Source: Nocardia brasiliensis
GTDB lineage: Bacteria > Actinomycetota > Actinomycetes > Mycobacteriales > Mycobacteriaceae
Length of the DNA: 64,000 nt
Assembly: GCF_011801125.1 (NCBI RefSeq)
Contig: NZ_CP046171.1
Span: 6,758,001-6,822,000 of the forward strand
Direction of reading: 5' to 3'
Below, in pieces: positions 21,819 to 29,768 of the stretch. Made by a program: the position numbers and the translations under genes. The notes beneath the pieces were generated by a model, which saw only the letters and a program-made list of their open reading frames with translations, was not told where the DNA came from and did not search any database. Position 1 is the first letter of the stretch. The number at the start of each line of letters is the position of its first letter.

Positions 21819-22508
21819 TCAGGGCAGGACCTGCGGGATGACCGCCGGGGCGACCGCACCCAGGATCGCGCCGATCACCGCGGCGAACAGCACGTAGCTG
21901 ATGCCGCTCGCCACGAGGCAGGCGAAGTAGCCGACGACGAAGACCAGGATGGCCGGGATGCACAGGATCGCGGCGACGCCGAGACCGACGGCGGCACCGG
22001 CCGCGAGGCCGTTGGCCACCGGATCGTGGTTCTGCGCGTCCGGATTGGTCGCGATGGGCTTCAGCTCGCCCGCGGCGACCGTGTTCAGCTCACCCTCGAC
22101 CTCCTTGGTCACCTGCGGGGTGACGACCAGGGTCTTCCCGTCCTGGGAAATCTGCGGCGCCAGCGCGATCGTATTGCCCGCCGCCGTCTTCATCGACATC
22201 GGGAACTCGGTGACCTTCGCGCCCGACGCCGATTCCACCTGCACCGCGGTGGCATCCGCGGTCAGGGTGAACTTGCCGTTGTGCAGCTCGGTGGAGATGG
22301 ACTTCAGGTCGGGCGCGGTGGTCGTCTTGAATTCGACGCCCTGCTCGTTACCCGTCGCCGTCAGGCTCTCGGCCCAACGCTGCTGCTGCGTGGTGTAATC
22401 GGTCGCCGACGCGGTGCCCGCGCTGGCGAGCGTCGCCACCACCGCGAACGGCAAGATCACCGTGCTCAGGACCTGACGTCCCGCGCGCGTGACATTCTTA
22501 TGGAACAT
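21819..22508 (-). CDS. Secreted protein with hydrophobic C-terminus, unknown function
   Basis: This 229-residue protein starts at 22508 behind GGGAGAGAAACGAA. A signal peptide ends near ASAGTASA. The middle part, about residues 45-150, is strand-rich with the repeated theme of short phrases such as GKFTLTADATAVQVESASG. The C-terminal third is very hydrophobic and Gly/Ala-rich (AAGAAVGLGVAAILCIPAIL and onward), long enough for two membrane passes. I recognise no family, though such proteins seem common in nocardiae. It may be anchored in the membrane or cell envelope. Confidence 0.7.
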   Translation of the reverse strand: MFHKNVTRAGRQVLSTVILPFAVVATLASAGTASATDYTTQQQRWAESLTATGNEQGVEFKTTTAPDLKSISTELHNGKFTLTADATAVQVESASGAKVTEFPMSMKTAAGNTIALAPQISQDGKTLVVTPQVTKEVEGELNTVAAGELKPIATNPDAQNHDPVANGLAAGAAVGLGVAAILCIPAILVFVVGYFACLVASGISYVLFAAVIGAILGAVAPAVIPQVLP

Positions 22509-22705
22509 TTCGTTTCTCTCCCGCCCCTGAATCCCCATGGAACGCCTTGTCCCCCAGTCGAATCGAAGCGTTGATATCGGTCGAACGAAATATTCATATC
22601 CGACGATCCACGTAAAACCGAAAAATGTGACGAGCGCCACTCTCACCCTTCGTGTGATCCCCCGAATTCTTGGGGCAGCAGGCGTGAACCACTGAGCGCC
22701 ACCCG

Positions 22706-23350
22706 CTATCGCCGCCAAAAGAAATGGTGCACAACCCCGCTCGGGCTGGGCACCCGTTCCAGGTGGAACCGGTCGGTCAGCTCGTCCGGGGTCTGCCACA
22801 GGCGCAGGCCGGTGCCGAGTTCATATGGGGCGACGGCGATGTGCATCTCGTCGATCAGATCGGCGGCGAGGAACTCGCGGACAGTGGTGACCCCGCCGCC
22901 GATGCGGACATCACGGCCATCGGCGGCGGCCTTCGCCTGCCGCAGCGCCTCCTCCGGGGTGGCGTCGAGGAAGTGAAAGGTGGTCTCGCCCCGCGTGAAC
23001 GACGGCCGAGCATGATGGGTGAGCACGAACACCGGCGTATGGAACGGCGGCTCGTCGCCCCACCAGCCGCGCCAGTCCTCGTTGGGCCAGGGACCACGGA
23101 TCGGACCGAACTTGTTGCGACCCATGATCTCCGCGCCGATGCCGCGGGCGAAGTCGCGCACGATGTAGTCGTCGAGGCCGCGACCGCCGCCCGGGTCGGT
23201 GCGGTTGACCCAACTGGCGCAGGCGCCGGCCCAGGCGAACAGGGCACCCGGGTCCGCGTGACCGAACGGATGCTCGAGGCTCTGCTGCTCCCCTGCCGCG
23301 ATGCCGTCCCGGGTGACGGTGAAGCAGTGGACTCGTACACGCTGCGTCAT
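22706..23350 (-). CDS. RibD C-terminal/dihydrofolate reductase-like protein
   Basis: This 214-residue protein has the dihydrofolate-reductase fold of the RibD C-terminal family (YyaP/YwjB type). It shows the N-terminal strand, EIMGRNKFG, a PVFVLTHHARPSF segment, the glycine motif DVRIGGGVTTVREFLAADLIDE and a final HHFFWRR. Members reduce unknown substrates with NAD(P)H. The start at 23350 follows AAAGG and removes a poor N-terminal extension. It diverges from the DGPF/ECF pair with about 180 bp between. Confidence 0.85.
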   Translation of the reverse strand: MTQRVRVHCFTVTRDGIAAGEQQSLEHPFGHADPGALFAWAGACASWVNRTDPGGGRGLDDYIVRDFARGIGAEIMGRNKFGPIRGPWPNEDWRGWWGDEPPFHTPVFVLTHHARPSFTRGETTFHFLDATPEEALRQAKAAADGRDVRIGGGVTTVREFLAADLIDEMHIAVAPYELGTGLRLWQTPDELTDRFHLERVPSPSGVVHHFFWRR

Positions 23351-23532
23351 GGCTGAACCTTTCTCTGATGCTCTGTGGACTGACCCGTGGTCGTCACCGA
23401 TGCGCGTGATACGACAGCGGCGGCGAAAAAACTTCTCGGAAATTCCCGGCCGCCTAGTGTCGTGTCTGCCAGTTCGGTGACGACCTCTGATGAACCCCCA
23501 CTCCGGATGGTTCACCCCGACGAGGAGGAACA

Positions 23533-23901
23533 GTGAAGTACTTGATCCTGATGCAGGTCGATCCGGCCGTACTCGAGCAGCTCACCGAGGAGCAGCAACG
23601 GCAGATCCAAGAAGGTCACGCCGCGTTCATGGCGACCACCAAGGAGCGCGGAGAGTTCATCGCGACCCAGGCGCTCGCCGACCCCAGCCGGTCGAAGGTC
23701 GTGCGCAGTGTCGCCGGGCAGCCGGAGGTGACCGACGGTCCGTTCGTGGAGAGCAAGGAGTTCATGGGCGGGTTCTACCTCCTCGATGTCGAGGACGAGG
23801 CCCGCGCGGTAGAGCTGGCCAAGCAGATCCCCGACGCGCGCATTCCCGGTCTCGCGCTCGAGCTGCGGCCGGTGATGTTCGCCGACATGGGAGACCAGTG
23901 A
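23533..23901 (+). CDS. YCII-related DGPF-domain protein
   Basis: This 122-residue protein belongs to the YCII/DGPF family, named from its motif, seen here as VTDGPFVESKEFMGGFYLLDV near residue 65. Such proteins are regular partners of ECF42-type sigma factors. Its stop overlaps the GTG of the downstream sigma gene by 4 bp, so both are coupled. An AGGAGGAA-like site precedes the ATG. The biochemical role is not established; the ferredoxin-like fold suggests small-molecule binding or sensing. Confidence 0.9.
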   Translation: MKYLILMQVDPAVLEQLTEEQQRQIQEGHAAFMATTKERGEFIATQALADPSRSKVVRSVAGQPEVTDGPFVESKEFMGGFYLLDVEDEARAVELAKQIPDARIPGLALELRPVMFADMGDQ

Positions 23902-25130
23902 GCACTGCGGCTCCGACGGGCGAGGGTTCTTGGCGCGAGCTCGCGCGCCAGGCCCTCGCCCGGCTGCTGCGTACGTACGGCAGCGCCCAATTCGACCTGT
24001 GCGAGGACGCGGTGCAGGAAGCGCTGCTGCAGGCGCACCGGCAGTGGCCGACACAGTTCCCGGACGACCCGCTCGGCTGGCTCACCGCGACCGCCCGTCG
24101 CCGCTACACCGACCGGGTGCGCAGCGAGGCCCGCCGCCGCGAGCGCGAGACCCGCGCGGCGCTGTTGCATCCGCCGGTAACGCCGGAGGCCGTCCAGCAG
24201 GACGACTCGCTGCTGGTGCTGCAGCTGTGCTGCCATCCCGACCTGCCGCGGTCCGGGCAGATCGCGCTGACGCTACGCGCGGTCGCCGGACTGAGCACCG
24301 CGCAGATCGCCAATGTCTATCAGATACCGGAAACTACTGTCGCGCAACGGATCACGCGCGCCAAGCGGCGCGTCGCCGAGCTCAGTCAACCGCTGCCACC
24401 ACCCGGGCACGCCGACGAGCGGATCACCGCCGTGCTCGGGGTGCTCTACGTGATGTTCACCGAGGCGCACCACACCACCACCGGCGCGCCGACCCGGGAC
24501 GCGGATCTCGCCGCCGAGGCGATCCACCTGACCCGGCTCCTGCGCCGGAGCACGCCCGGGTCCACCGAGGTCACCGGCCTGCTCGCGCTGATGCTGCTCA
24601 CCGAGGCCAGGCATCCGGCCCGCGTCGGTCAGGACGGACAGCTCACCCCGCTCGACGAGCAGGACCGCACGTTGTGGGATCGAGAGCTCATCGCGGAAGG
24701 ACTGGAGCTGGTCGCGCGGGCCGCGCCGGGCGCCCAGCCGGGCCCCTATCTGCTGCAGGCCTGCATCGCCGCCCTGCACGCCGAGGCCACCGACACCGAG
24801 GCGACGGACTGGGCCGAGATCCTCGCGCTCTACCGATTGCTCGAGATCGTGACCGAGCATCGCAATCCCACGATCGCACTGAATCGCGTTGTCGCCCAAG
24901 CCATGGTCGATGGCACCGCCGTCGCACTCACCGAACTCGACGCACTCGCCGCCGCCCACCCCGATCTCCCGCGCCTGCACACCGTGCGGGCGCACCTGCT
25001 GGAACGAGCCGACCGCATCGACGACGCGACCCACGCCTACCGCCGCGCCATCGCCGCCACCGTCAATCTCGCGGAGCAACAACACCTCCGGCACCGCCTA
25101 CGCCGCCTCGTCGAGAGGCAGACCCGCTAG
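23898..25130 (+). CDS. ECF42-type RNA polymerase sigma factor with TPR-like C-terminus
   Basis: This 410-residue sigma factor starts with GTG at 23898, overlapping the DGPF gene (GTGA). Region 2 (CEDAVQEALLQAHRQW and LGWLTATARRRYTDRVRSE) and region 4 (TAQIANVYQIPETTVAQRITRAKRR) are clear. A C-terminal extension of about 220 residues is helical and of the DUF6596/TPR type found in ECF42 proteins. These sigma factors have no classical anti-sigma factor; the extension and the DGPF partner probably take that role. The regulon is unknown. Confidence 0.9.
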   Translation: MSTAAPTGEGSWRELARQALARLLRTYGSAQFDLCEDAVQEALLQAHRQWPTQFPDDPLGWLTATARRRYTDRVRSEARRRERETRAALLHPPVTPEAVQQDDSLLVLQLCCHPDLPRSGQIALTLRAVAGLSTAQIANVYQIPETTVAQRITRAKRRVAELSQPLPPPGHADERITAVLGVLYVMFTEAHHTTTGAPTRDADLAAEAIHLTRLLRRSTPGSTEVTGLLALMLLTEARHPARVGQDGQLTPLDEQDRTLWDRELIAEGLELVARAAPGAQPGPYLLQACIAALHAEATDTEATDWAEILALYRLLEIVTEHRNPTIALNRVVAQAMVDGTAVALTELDALAAAHPDLPRLHTVRAHLLERADRIDDATHAYRRAIAATVNLAEQQHLRHRLRRLVERQTR

Positions 25131-25228
25131 GCCGTATCCAGATCGACTTTCAGGCCGGGATCCTTTCGCGCCTGGATCGGGTCTGCCCGCAAGACAGGGA
25201 CCAGCGGTCGGCGGTTCGGCACGGTCGG

Positions 25229-25248
25229 ATGTGTACACATTGGTGTAC
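25229..25248. promoter_or_regulatory. Operator-like palindrome upstream of the Phd-TetR fusion gene
   Basis: ATGTGTACACAT (25229-25240) is a perfect 12-bp palindrome, and GTACAC-ATTG-GTGTAC (25233-25248) forms a second, overlapping perfect dyad. It ends 15 bp before the start of the regulator gene at 25264, a good place for autorepression. The same ATGTGTACACATT core recurs at 28848. Confidence 0.55.
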
Positions 25249-25263
25249 GTTTTCGGGGTGCTT

Positions 25264-26136
25264 ATGGAGACGATGTCGGTCCGTGAGGCGCGTGCGCAGC
25301 TGACGAAGATTCTTGCGCGATTTCGGGGCGGCGATCGCACGCCGGTGCGGTTGGGGTCGCATCGCAAGACCGAGGCCGTCCTGGTTCCGGTCGGCGTCTT
25401 CGAGGAATTGGCCTCCGGGCATGCCGGGAATCTCGCCGAACCCGTTCCGGCGGAGGAGCCCGCGGCCGACGCGGCGAGTGCGCCCGCTCCCCGTAGCTAC
25501 GCGGGTCGAGGGGTGGACGCGCGGCGGGCGGAGCGGCGGGCGCGCTTCATCGATGCCGCGCTGACCGTCTACGCGGACAAAGGCTTCGCGAACACCGCGC
25601 TGACCGATGTGTGCGCGGCGGCGAAGTTGTCCCGCAGGCAGTTCTACGAATTGTTCGACAGCACAGAGGAACTGCTGGTCGCCGCGTATGACGACTGTCA
25701 GCAGTTCTTTCGCACGGCCGCCCTCCAGGCGCTGGCCGGCGCGTCGACCGCGGATCCGGCGTCGATGATGCGCACCGCGATCGACGCGCTCTTCGCCGCG
25801 GCGGAGGCGGATCGGCGCCGCATGCGGGTGACCTACGTCGAGATCGTGGGTGCGAGCCGCCAGGTAGAACATCACCGCGAGCAGGTGCGCGAACAGTGGG
25901 CAGTGTTCCTCAACGGATTACGCACCCAAATGCTCGGGGTCGCCCCGCTCCCCGAAGACGCGGTGATGTTCGCGACCTCCGCTCTGGTGGGTGCGATGAA
26001 CGGCCTGATGGCCCGCTGGTGTCTGCACGAACCGGATTATCCGAGAACGGAATTGGTCGACATCACCACCGCGATCATGACGACGCTCCTGTCCGGCGAC
26101 CCGCCGCGCTGGCGCGCGGGTGCGCCCTCGGCGTGA
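25264..26136 (+). CDS. Phd/YefM-like domain fused to a TetR regulator
   Basis: This 290-residue protein joins two DNA-binding modules. Residues 1-55 (METMSVREARAQLTKILARF, later KTEAVLVPVGVFEEL) match the Phd/YefM antitoxin fold. After a Pro/Ala linker, residues 80-290 form a TetR-type regulator with HTH FANTALTDVCAAAKLSRRQF and a helical C-terminal domain. No toxin gene adjoins it, so the first domain is probably a DNA-binding or dimerisation unit, not an antitoxin in use. A palindrome precedes the start. It converges on the esterase operon with a 9-bp gap. A TTA codon lies at 25918. Confidence 0.75.
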   Translation: METMSVREARAQLTKILARFRGGDRTPVRLGSHRKTEAVLVPVGVFEELASGHAGNLAEPVPAEEPAADAASAPAPRSYAGRGVDARRAERRARFIDAALTVYADKGFANTALTDVCAAAKLSRRQFYELFDSTEELLVAAYDDCQQFFRTAALQALAGASTADPASMMRTAIDALFAAAEADRRRMRVTYVEIVGASRQVEHHREQVREQWAVFLNGLRTQMLGVAPLPEDAVMFATSALVGAMNGLMARWCLHEPDYPRTELVDITTAIMTTLLSGDPPRWRAGAPSA

Positions 26137-26145
26137 CGCCGACGG

Positions 26146-27567
26146 TCAACGGGGAGTGTTACCGAGCGCCAGTACCGCTCCCGCGACCTGCCCGCCGACA
26201 TCGATGATCAATCGGAACACATCGAGCGGAACGGGTTTGCCGTTGCACCACAGGATGTTGCACGCGGTGGAGGCGTAGGGTCCGACGCCGAGCAGGATGC
26301 TTGCGGCGTTGACCGGGTCGACCACCTTGGCGAGGTCGTCGAGGCTCTTGATCGGCAGTGGCGGGTGGCCGAGGCCGTAGGGGTCGACATAAGGTTCGGC
26401 GGGCACATCCGCGACCGCCGCGGCGATGCGCTGGTAGAGCTCCTTGTTGTCGGGATTGCCGCTGCCGGTGAGCATTCCGACCGGGTTGCTCAGGTCGATG
26501 CGCAACGGGATGCCCATGCGGATGACGACCATGTCGCGGCTGGGGATGACGGTGACGAACTGGCCGAGCGCGCCCTCGAAAGAATACATATCGCGCGGCG
26601 CGCCGGGAAACTGCGGACGATCGTAGGCAATCGCGGTGGGAACCTCGGTGCCCTTGTAGGTGTCACCGGAGTTGAGCCAGGTGAGGAACCCGTAGCCGGG
26701 ATTGGCGGCGGTGCCCGTGGTGGCCTGGGCAATGTAGTCAGCGTCGATCAGCTGGTGCGCTGCCCACCGTCCCTGCTGCAGCATGAGCCGGCCAAGTCGC
26801 GCCAGATCGTCGGGGCGCATGGCGAGTCCGCCGTTGACCGCCGTATTGCCGCTGCGGTCGCGCAGCCAGATCCAATTACCGCGCTCGATACCCAAGGGCT
26901 GGAACAGCTCTCGTTGCGCGTAGTCCTGAAAGTCACTGCCCGTCGTGCGCTTGATGATCTCGGACAGCAGCGCGATGACATTCTGCGCGTATTGAAACGT
27001 CGAGTCCGGCGCGTGCTCGGCCGGTGCGGCGAGCGTCTGCAACACCGAATCGGTCTGCAGCCCAGCGAGATCCGCGGGCCAGCTGAAGTGCAGGCCCGTG
27101 GTCTGCGTCAGCACCTGTCGCACGGTGAGATCCGCGTGCGCGGCGTCGGCTTGGGGGAAGAACCTCGACAGTGGGTCGTCCACGCCGAAATAGCCCTGCG
27201 TGACCGCGCGGCCGACGATCATCGCGGTGACGCCCTTGGTGGCACTGGCCAGCGGCAGCGGCACATTGCCGGTCGGGGTACGGTCGCCGATCAGGCAACC
27301 GTGCCGGTAGACCTGCACCGCGACGCCACCCGCGCGAGTGCCGAAGTCGATGGCATCGGTCAGCTTGACCGGATCCATCCGCACGTCTTCCGGGGTCGCC
27401 CGCGGAATCGTTTGTCCCGGAGCCGGTTCAGCGCACGTGCTCGCACCGGGCGACTCGGCGTAGGCCGCCGGCGTGCCGAGTGACGCCGCGGCGAGTATGA
27501 CCGCGGCACACCAGGCCGCGCGGCGCGGCACGGTGAGTCCCCGTGCCGCTGTGCGGGCTTCGGTCAT
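26146..27567 (-). CDS. Secreted serine beta-lactamase-fold hydrolase
   Basis: This 473-residue exported protein has a signal peptide ending near TPAAYAE and a class C beta-lactamase/esterase fold. The nucleophile is in SATK (LASATKGVT, about residue 107), the YxN motif is YAQN (about residue 177), and the third motif is probably near FEGALGQF. Such proteins act as esterases, D-amino peptidases or lactamases. A C-terminal extension of about 90 residues carries two cysteines (ACNILWC). The ATG overlaps the upstream esterase gene by 4 bp. Confidence 0.85.
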   Translation of the reverse strand: MTEARTAARGLTVPRRAAWCAAVILAAASLGTPAAYAESPGASTCAEPAPGQTIPRATPEDVRMDPVKLTDAIDFGTRAGGVAVQVYRHGCLIGDRTPTGNVPLPLASATKGVTAMIVGRAVTQGYFGVDDPLSRFFPQADAAHADLTVRQVLTQTTGLHFSWPADLAGLQTDSVLQTLAAPAEHAPDSTFQYAQNVIALLSEIIKRTTGSDFQDYAQRELFQPLGIERGNWIWLRDRSGNTAVNGGLAMRPDDLARLGRLMLQQGRWAAHQLIDADYIAQATTGTAANPGYGFLTWLNSGDTYKGTEVPTAIAYDRPQFPGAPRDMYSFEGALGQFVTVIPSRDMVVIRMGIPLRIDLSNPVGMLTGSGNPDNKELYQRIAAAVADVPAEPYVDPYGLGHPPLPIKSLDDLAKVVDPVNAASILLGVGPYASTACNILWCNGKPVPLDVFRLIIDVGGQVAGAVLALGNTPR

Positions 27568-28586
27568 CGGGCGAGTCCGTCCGCGAGGGCGTTGCGTTCG
27601 ACGCTGAAGAAACTCTTGTCGTCCTTCAACTTCCAGTCGGGGCCGACGAAGAACTGCTTGGCGGTGTCGTCGCCGAAGGCCAGATACTTCAGCCAGGCCA
27701 GTGCCACACCGGAGGCCCGGAATCCCTCGGGTCCGTCGACCGGACCGAAGTGCGTCACGCCGCGAGCATTCGCGATCCAGGCCGGCGCGGTGAACTGGGT
27801 GTTGTACTCCCACCAGCGAACCCACGCGAAGTCGGGCACGACGAAGTCGTTGTAGCCGGTCAGGTAGAAGGTGGGGACGTGCACCAGCGCACCGATGCTC
27901 AGCGGCCCCGGCTGTAGCGCGAGGACGCCGGCGACCCGCAGCTTCGGATCGATCAGCCCCGCGATCGGCGGAAACACCGTCGCGGCCTGTAACGAGGCCT
28001 GGCCGCCGCCGGAGTGCCCAGCGAAGACGGTCCGTGACAGATCGACCTTGCCGAACAGCGGGGAATTCGCGTCCCGATTCTGGGCGATTGCCGCCGCCAA
28101 CCCCAGAGTCGGCATTTCGGGCAGCGAATTGTAGAAGTCGTAGGGCAGCGTCACGACGAAGCCGTGGCTGGCGAAGTACCGCGCCATCGCGTCGTAATTG
28201 CCCGGGTTGGACAGGGTTCCGCCGGTGAGCACGATCAGTGGTGCCGTATCCATGGTCGCGATATCGGCCGGGAAGTAGGAGTGCACACCGACCGGCATAT
28301 CCAGCCCATACGGGAAGGCCGCCGTGCATTGCAGCGTGTCCCTGTTTCCGGCGAGCAGCACGACCATGTGCGCGATCAGCCCCGCCACCGACTGCTGACA
28401 GGGGCCGACCCTGGCGCCCGTGACGACCTCGTGCGGCCCCATCGATTCGAAAACACTCTGCACCGTGGTGCCGGGAGCGATCTCCTCCGCGGTCCCGGGC
28501 GCGGCCGCCAGCACCGAACCCACCGCTACCGCGATCGCCACCGCGACGGATGCGGCCACGCGCCGCCAAGTATGTACCCCGGCCAC
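27564..28586 (-). CDS. Secreted alpha/beta hydrolase (PET-hydrolase/cutinase-like lipase)
   Basis: This 340-residue protein has a signal peptide (hydrophobic core VAASVAVAIAVAVGSVLAA) and an alpha/beta hydrolase domain with nucleophile elbow GHSGGGQ (about residue 180), the pattern of triacylglycerol lipases related to polyester hydrolases. The His is probably in GVTHFGPV. The GTG at 28586 is preferred because AAAGGGGAA lies 3-11 bases upstream. It overlaps the lactamase-fold hydrolase gene by 4 bp, so two exported hydrolases are coupled. The substrate is unknown, perhaps a lipid ester or storage polyester. Confidence 0.85.
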   Translation of the reverse strand: MAGVHTWRRVAASVAVAIAVAVGSVLAAAPGTAEEIAPGTTVQSVFESMGPHEVVTGARVGPCQQSVAGLIAHMVVLLAGNRDTLQCTAAFPYGLDMPVGVHSYFPADIATMDTAPLIVLTGGTLSNPGNYDAMARYFASHGFVVTLPYDFYNSLPEMPTLGLAAAIAQNRDANSPLFGKVDLSRTVFAGHSGGGQASLQAATVFPPIAGLIDPKLRVAGVLALQPGPLSIGALVHVPTFYLTGYNDFVVPDFAWVRWWEYNTQFTAPAWIANARGVTHFGPVDGPEGFRASGVALAWLKYLAFGDDTAKQFFVGPDWKLKDDKSFFSVERNALADGLAR

Positions 28587-28847
28587 GAGTTCCCCTTTCG
28601 GGCCGACAAGTCCCACTCAGGCATACCGAACCAGGGGCGACGTCGACCGTTTCAACAGACACGAGTGTGAGACCAGTCCGTCTCACTAATGGGATTACTA
28701 TTACACACTGTGATGCCGGTCGCAATAGGCGAAGGAGTCGCCGATCACATCGATCAGTGAGAATGACTTGCCGAGCTGCGCATAACCGGCTGCATCCCCT
28801 TCTACCAAGCGGCAAAAACAGACCACCCGGCGAATCAGCAACCCGCT

Positions 28848-28869
28848 ATGTGTACACATTCGGGTACAC
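28848..28869. promoter_or_regulatory. Second copy of the ATGTGTACACATT palindrome
   Basis: ATGTGTACACATTCGGGTACAC repeats the 13-base core found before the Phd-TetR fusion gene at 25229, followed again by a GTAC half-site. It lies 262 bp upstream of the divergent esterase operon (start 28586) and may be a site for the same regulator, linking it to that operon. Confidence 0.45.
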
Positions 28870-29261
28870 GTCGGCGGCGAGCACCGCCCGGCCGCTGTTT
28901 TCGTCGCCGCGACGGACGCACCGACTCCGACATCGAGATTCACTATGTTCTCGGACACCGCGTTTACCACGGCGCACTCAACGACCGGCTACGTGGTTCC
29001 TGCCGCAGCGCGCGGTCGGCTACGTCCTGAGCTGGCACGGGCTCGGCTTCTCGGCAACCAGGTCCGCCGCCTGGCGTTCCCCGAAGTGCTCGGCCCACGC
29101 CACCACGGCCCCGAACAGGAATCTGGGCCATCGAATTCCACGTACGCGCCGACGGATTCGGCGCCAAGTTCGAAGAACTACTCGTGGTCGACCACGACAA
29201 GGCGTACTGGCTCGACGACATCAGCCAAGAACACATCACGATAGACCCCGAGAGCCCCTGA
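28848..29261 (+). pseudogene. Decayed coding remnant
   Basis: One frame reads plausibly as protein at both ends, with DIEIHYVLGHRVYHGALNDR in the first half and IWAIEFHVRADGFGAKFEEL to a TGA at 29261. It is interrupted by a TGA at 29028-29030 and a stretch that reads better in another frame. No start codon serves the second half. I see this as a frameshifted or truncated gene. The surviving C-terminus is acidic and unlike any family I know. Confidence 0.3.
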
Positions 29262-29330
29262 ACAATTCACCCGATCGGCACCGAACCAACCCGCCGCGCA
29301 CCCGCGGCTTCAGACCCGAAGGACTACACA

Positions 29331-29543
29331 GTGGCCGAAACCAGCAATGCCCACGAGGAAGAGCCCGACCGGCTCGCCGATCTCGAAGAGCCCGACATCG
29401 ACGGCCCTATACCGCACTCCGCCAAAGATTTCGTCGAAGACTCCAAACCAGGCCAGGGCACGGGCCCCGAGGAACTCACCCCCTTAGGACCCGCCGTAAC
29501 GCAACAGGACGGGGGATGGAGCGCGACCGCATCCGAGACGTAG
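29331..29543 (+). CDS. Small acidic protein of unknown function
   Basis: This 70-residue protein starts with GTG at 29331, preceded by AAGGA at good spacing. It is strongly acidic and proline-rich (EEEPDRLADLEEPDIDGP), with no hydrophobic segment and no cysteine, so it is probably cytoplasmic and partly disordered. It contains one TTA codon (29484). It converges on a small membrane protein gene 15 bp away. No family is recognised. Confidence 0.5.
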   Translation: MAETSNAHEEEPDRLADLEEPDIDGPIPHSAKDFVEDSKPGQGTGPEELTPLGPAVTQQDGGWSATASET

Positions 29544-29558
29544 CCGTGCGGTGCTGCT

Positions 29559-29768
29559 CTAGTCAGTCCCAGCCGGCCCGTCTTCATCACTGGAAAAGAT
29601 CGATATCAGTAGCCAGATGGCGCCGATCGGCCCGGCAATGCACAGTATCCAGTCGTACCACCGCGGACCACCGGTGATGACCACCCAACACGATGGCAAA
29701 CTCAGAACAAGGTACAAGGTCGGCAAGATGAACTGCTGCCAGACCGGCCACGCCCGCGGTCTGTACAT
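29559..29768 (-). CDS. Small two-helix membrane protein
   Basis: This 69-residue protein starts at the ATG at 29768 with a strong GGAAGGAG site. Two hydrophobic segments (ILPTLYLVLSLPSCWVVI and WILCIAGPIGAIWLLISIF) should span the membrane, leaving a short acidic tail (SSDEDGPAGTD). No family is recognised. The good ribosome site in a gene-poor region argues that it is real. Confidence 0.6.
   Translation of the reverse strand: MYRPRAWPVWQQFILPTLYLVLSLPSCWVVITGGPRWYDWILCIAGPIGAIWLLISIFSSDEDGPAGTD

Noticed and set aside
22659..22675. Terminator hairpin CCCC...GGGG after the RibD-type gene
   Set aside because: The stem is only four to six pairs with an A/T loop; too weak to report as a feature.
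25264..25430. Toxin-antitoxin module at the Phd-like domain
   Set aside because: No toxin-sized frame with a ribosome site lies beside it; the Phd part is fused to TetR.
26146..28815. An 889-codon frame joining the two hydrolase genes
   Set aside because: Only its last 473 codons from 27567 make sense; the rest is the shifted frame of the upstream lipase gene.
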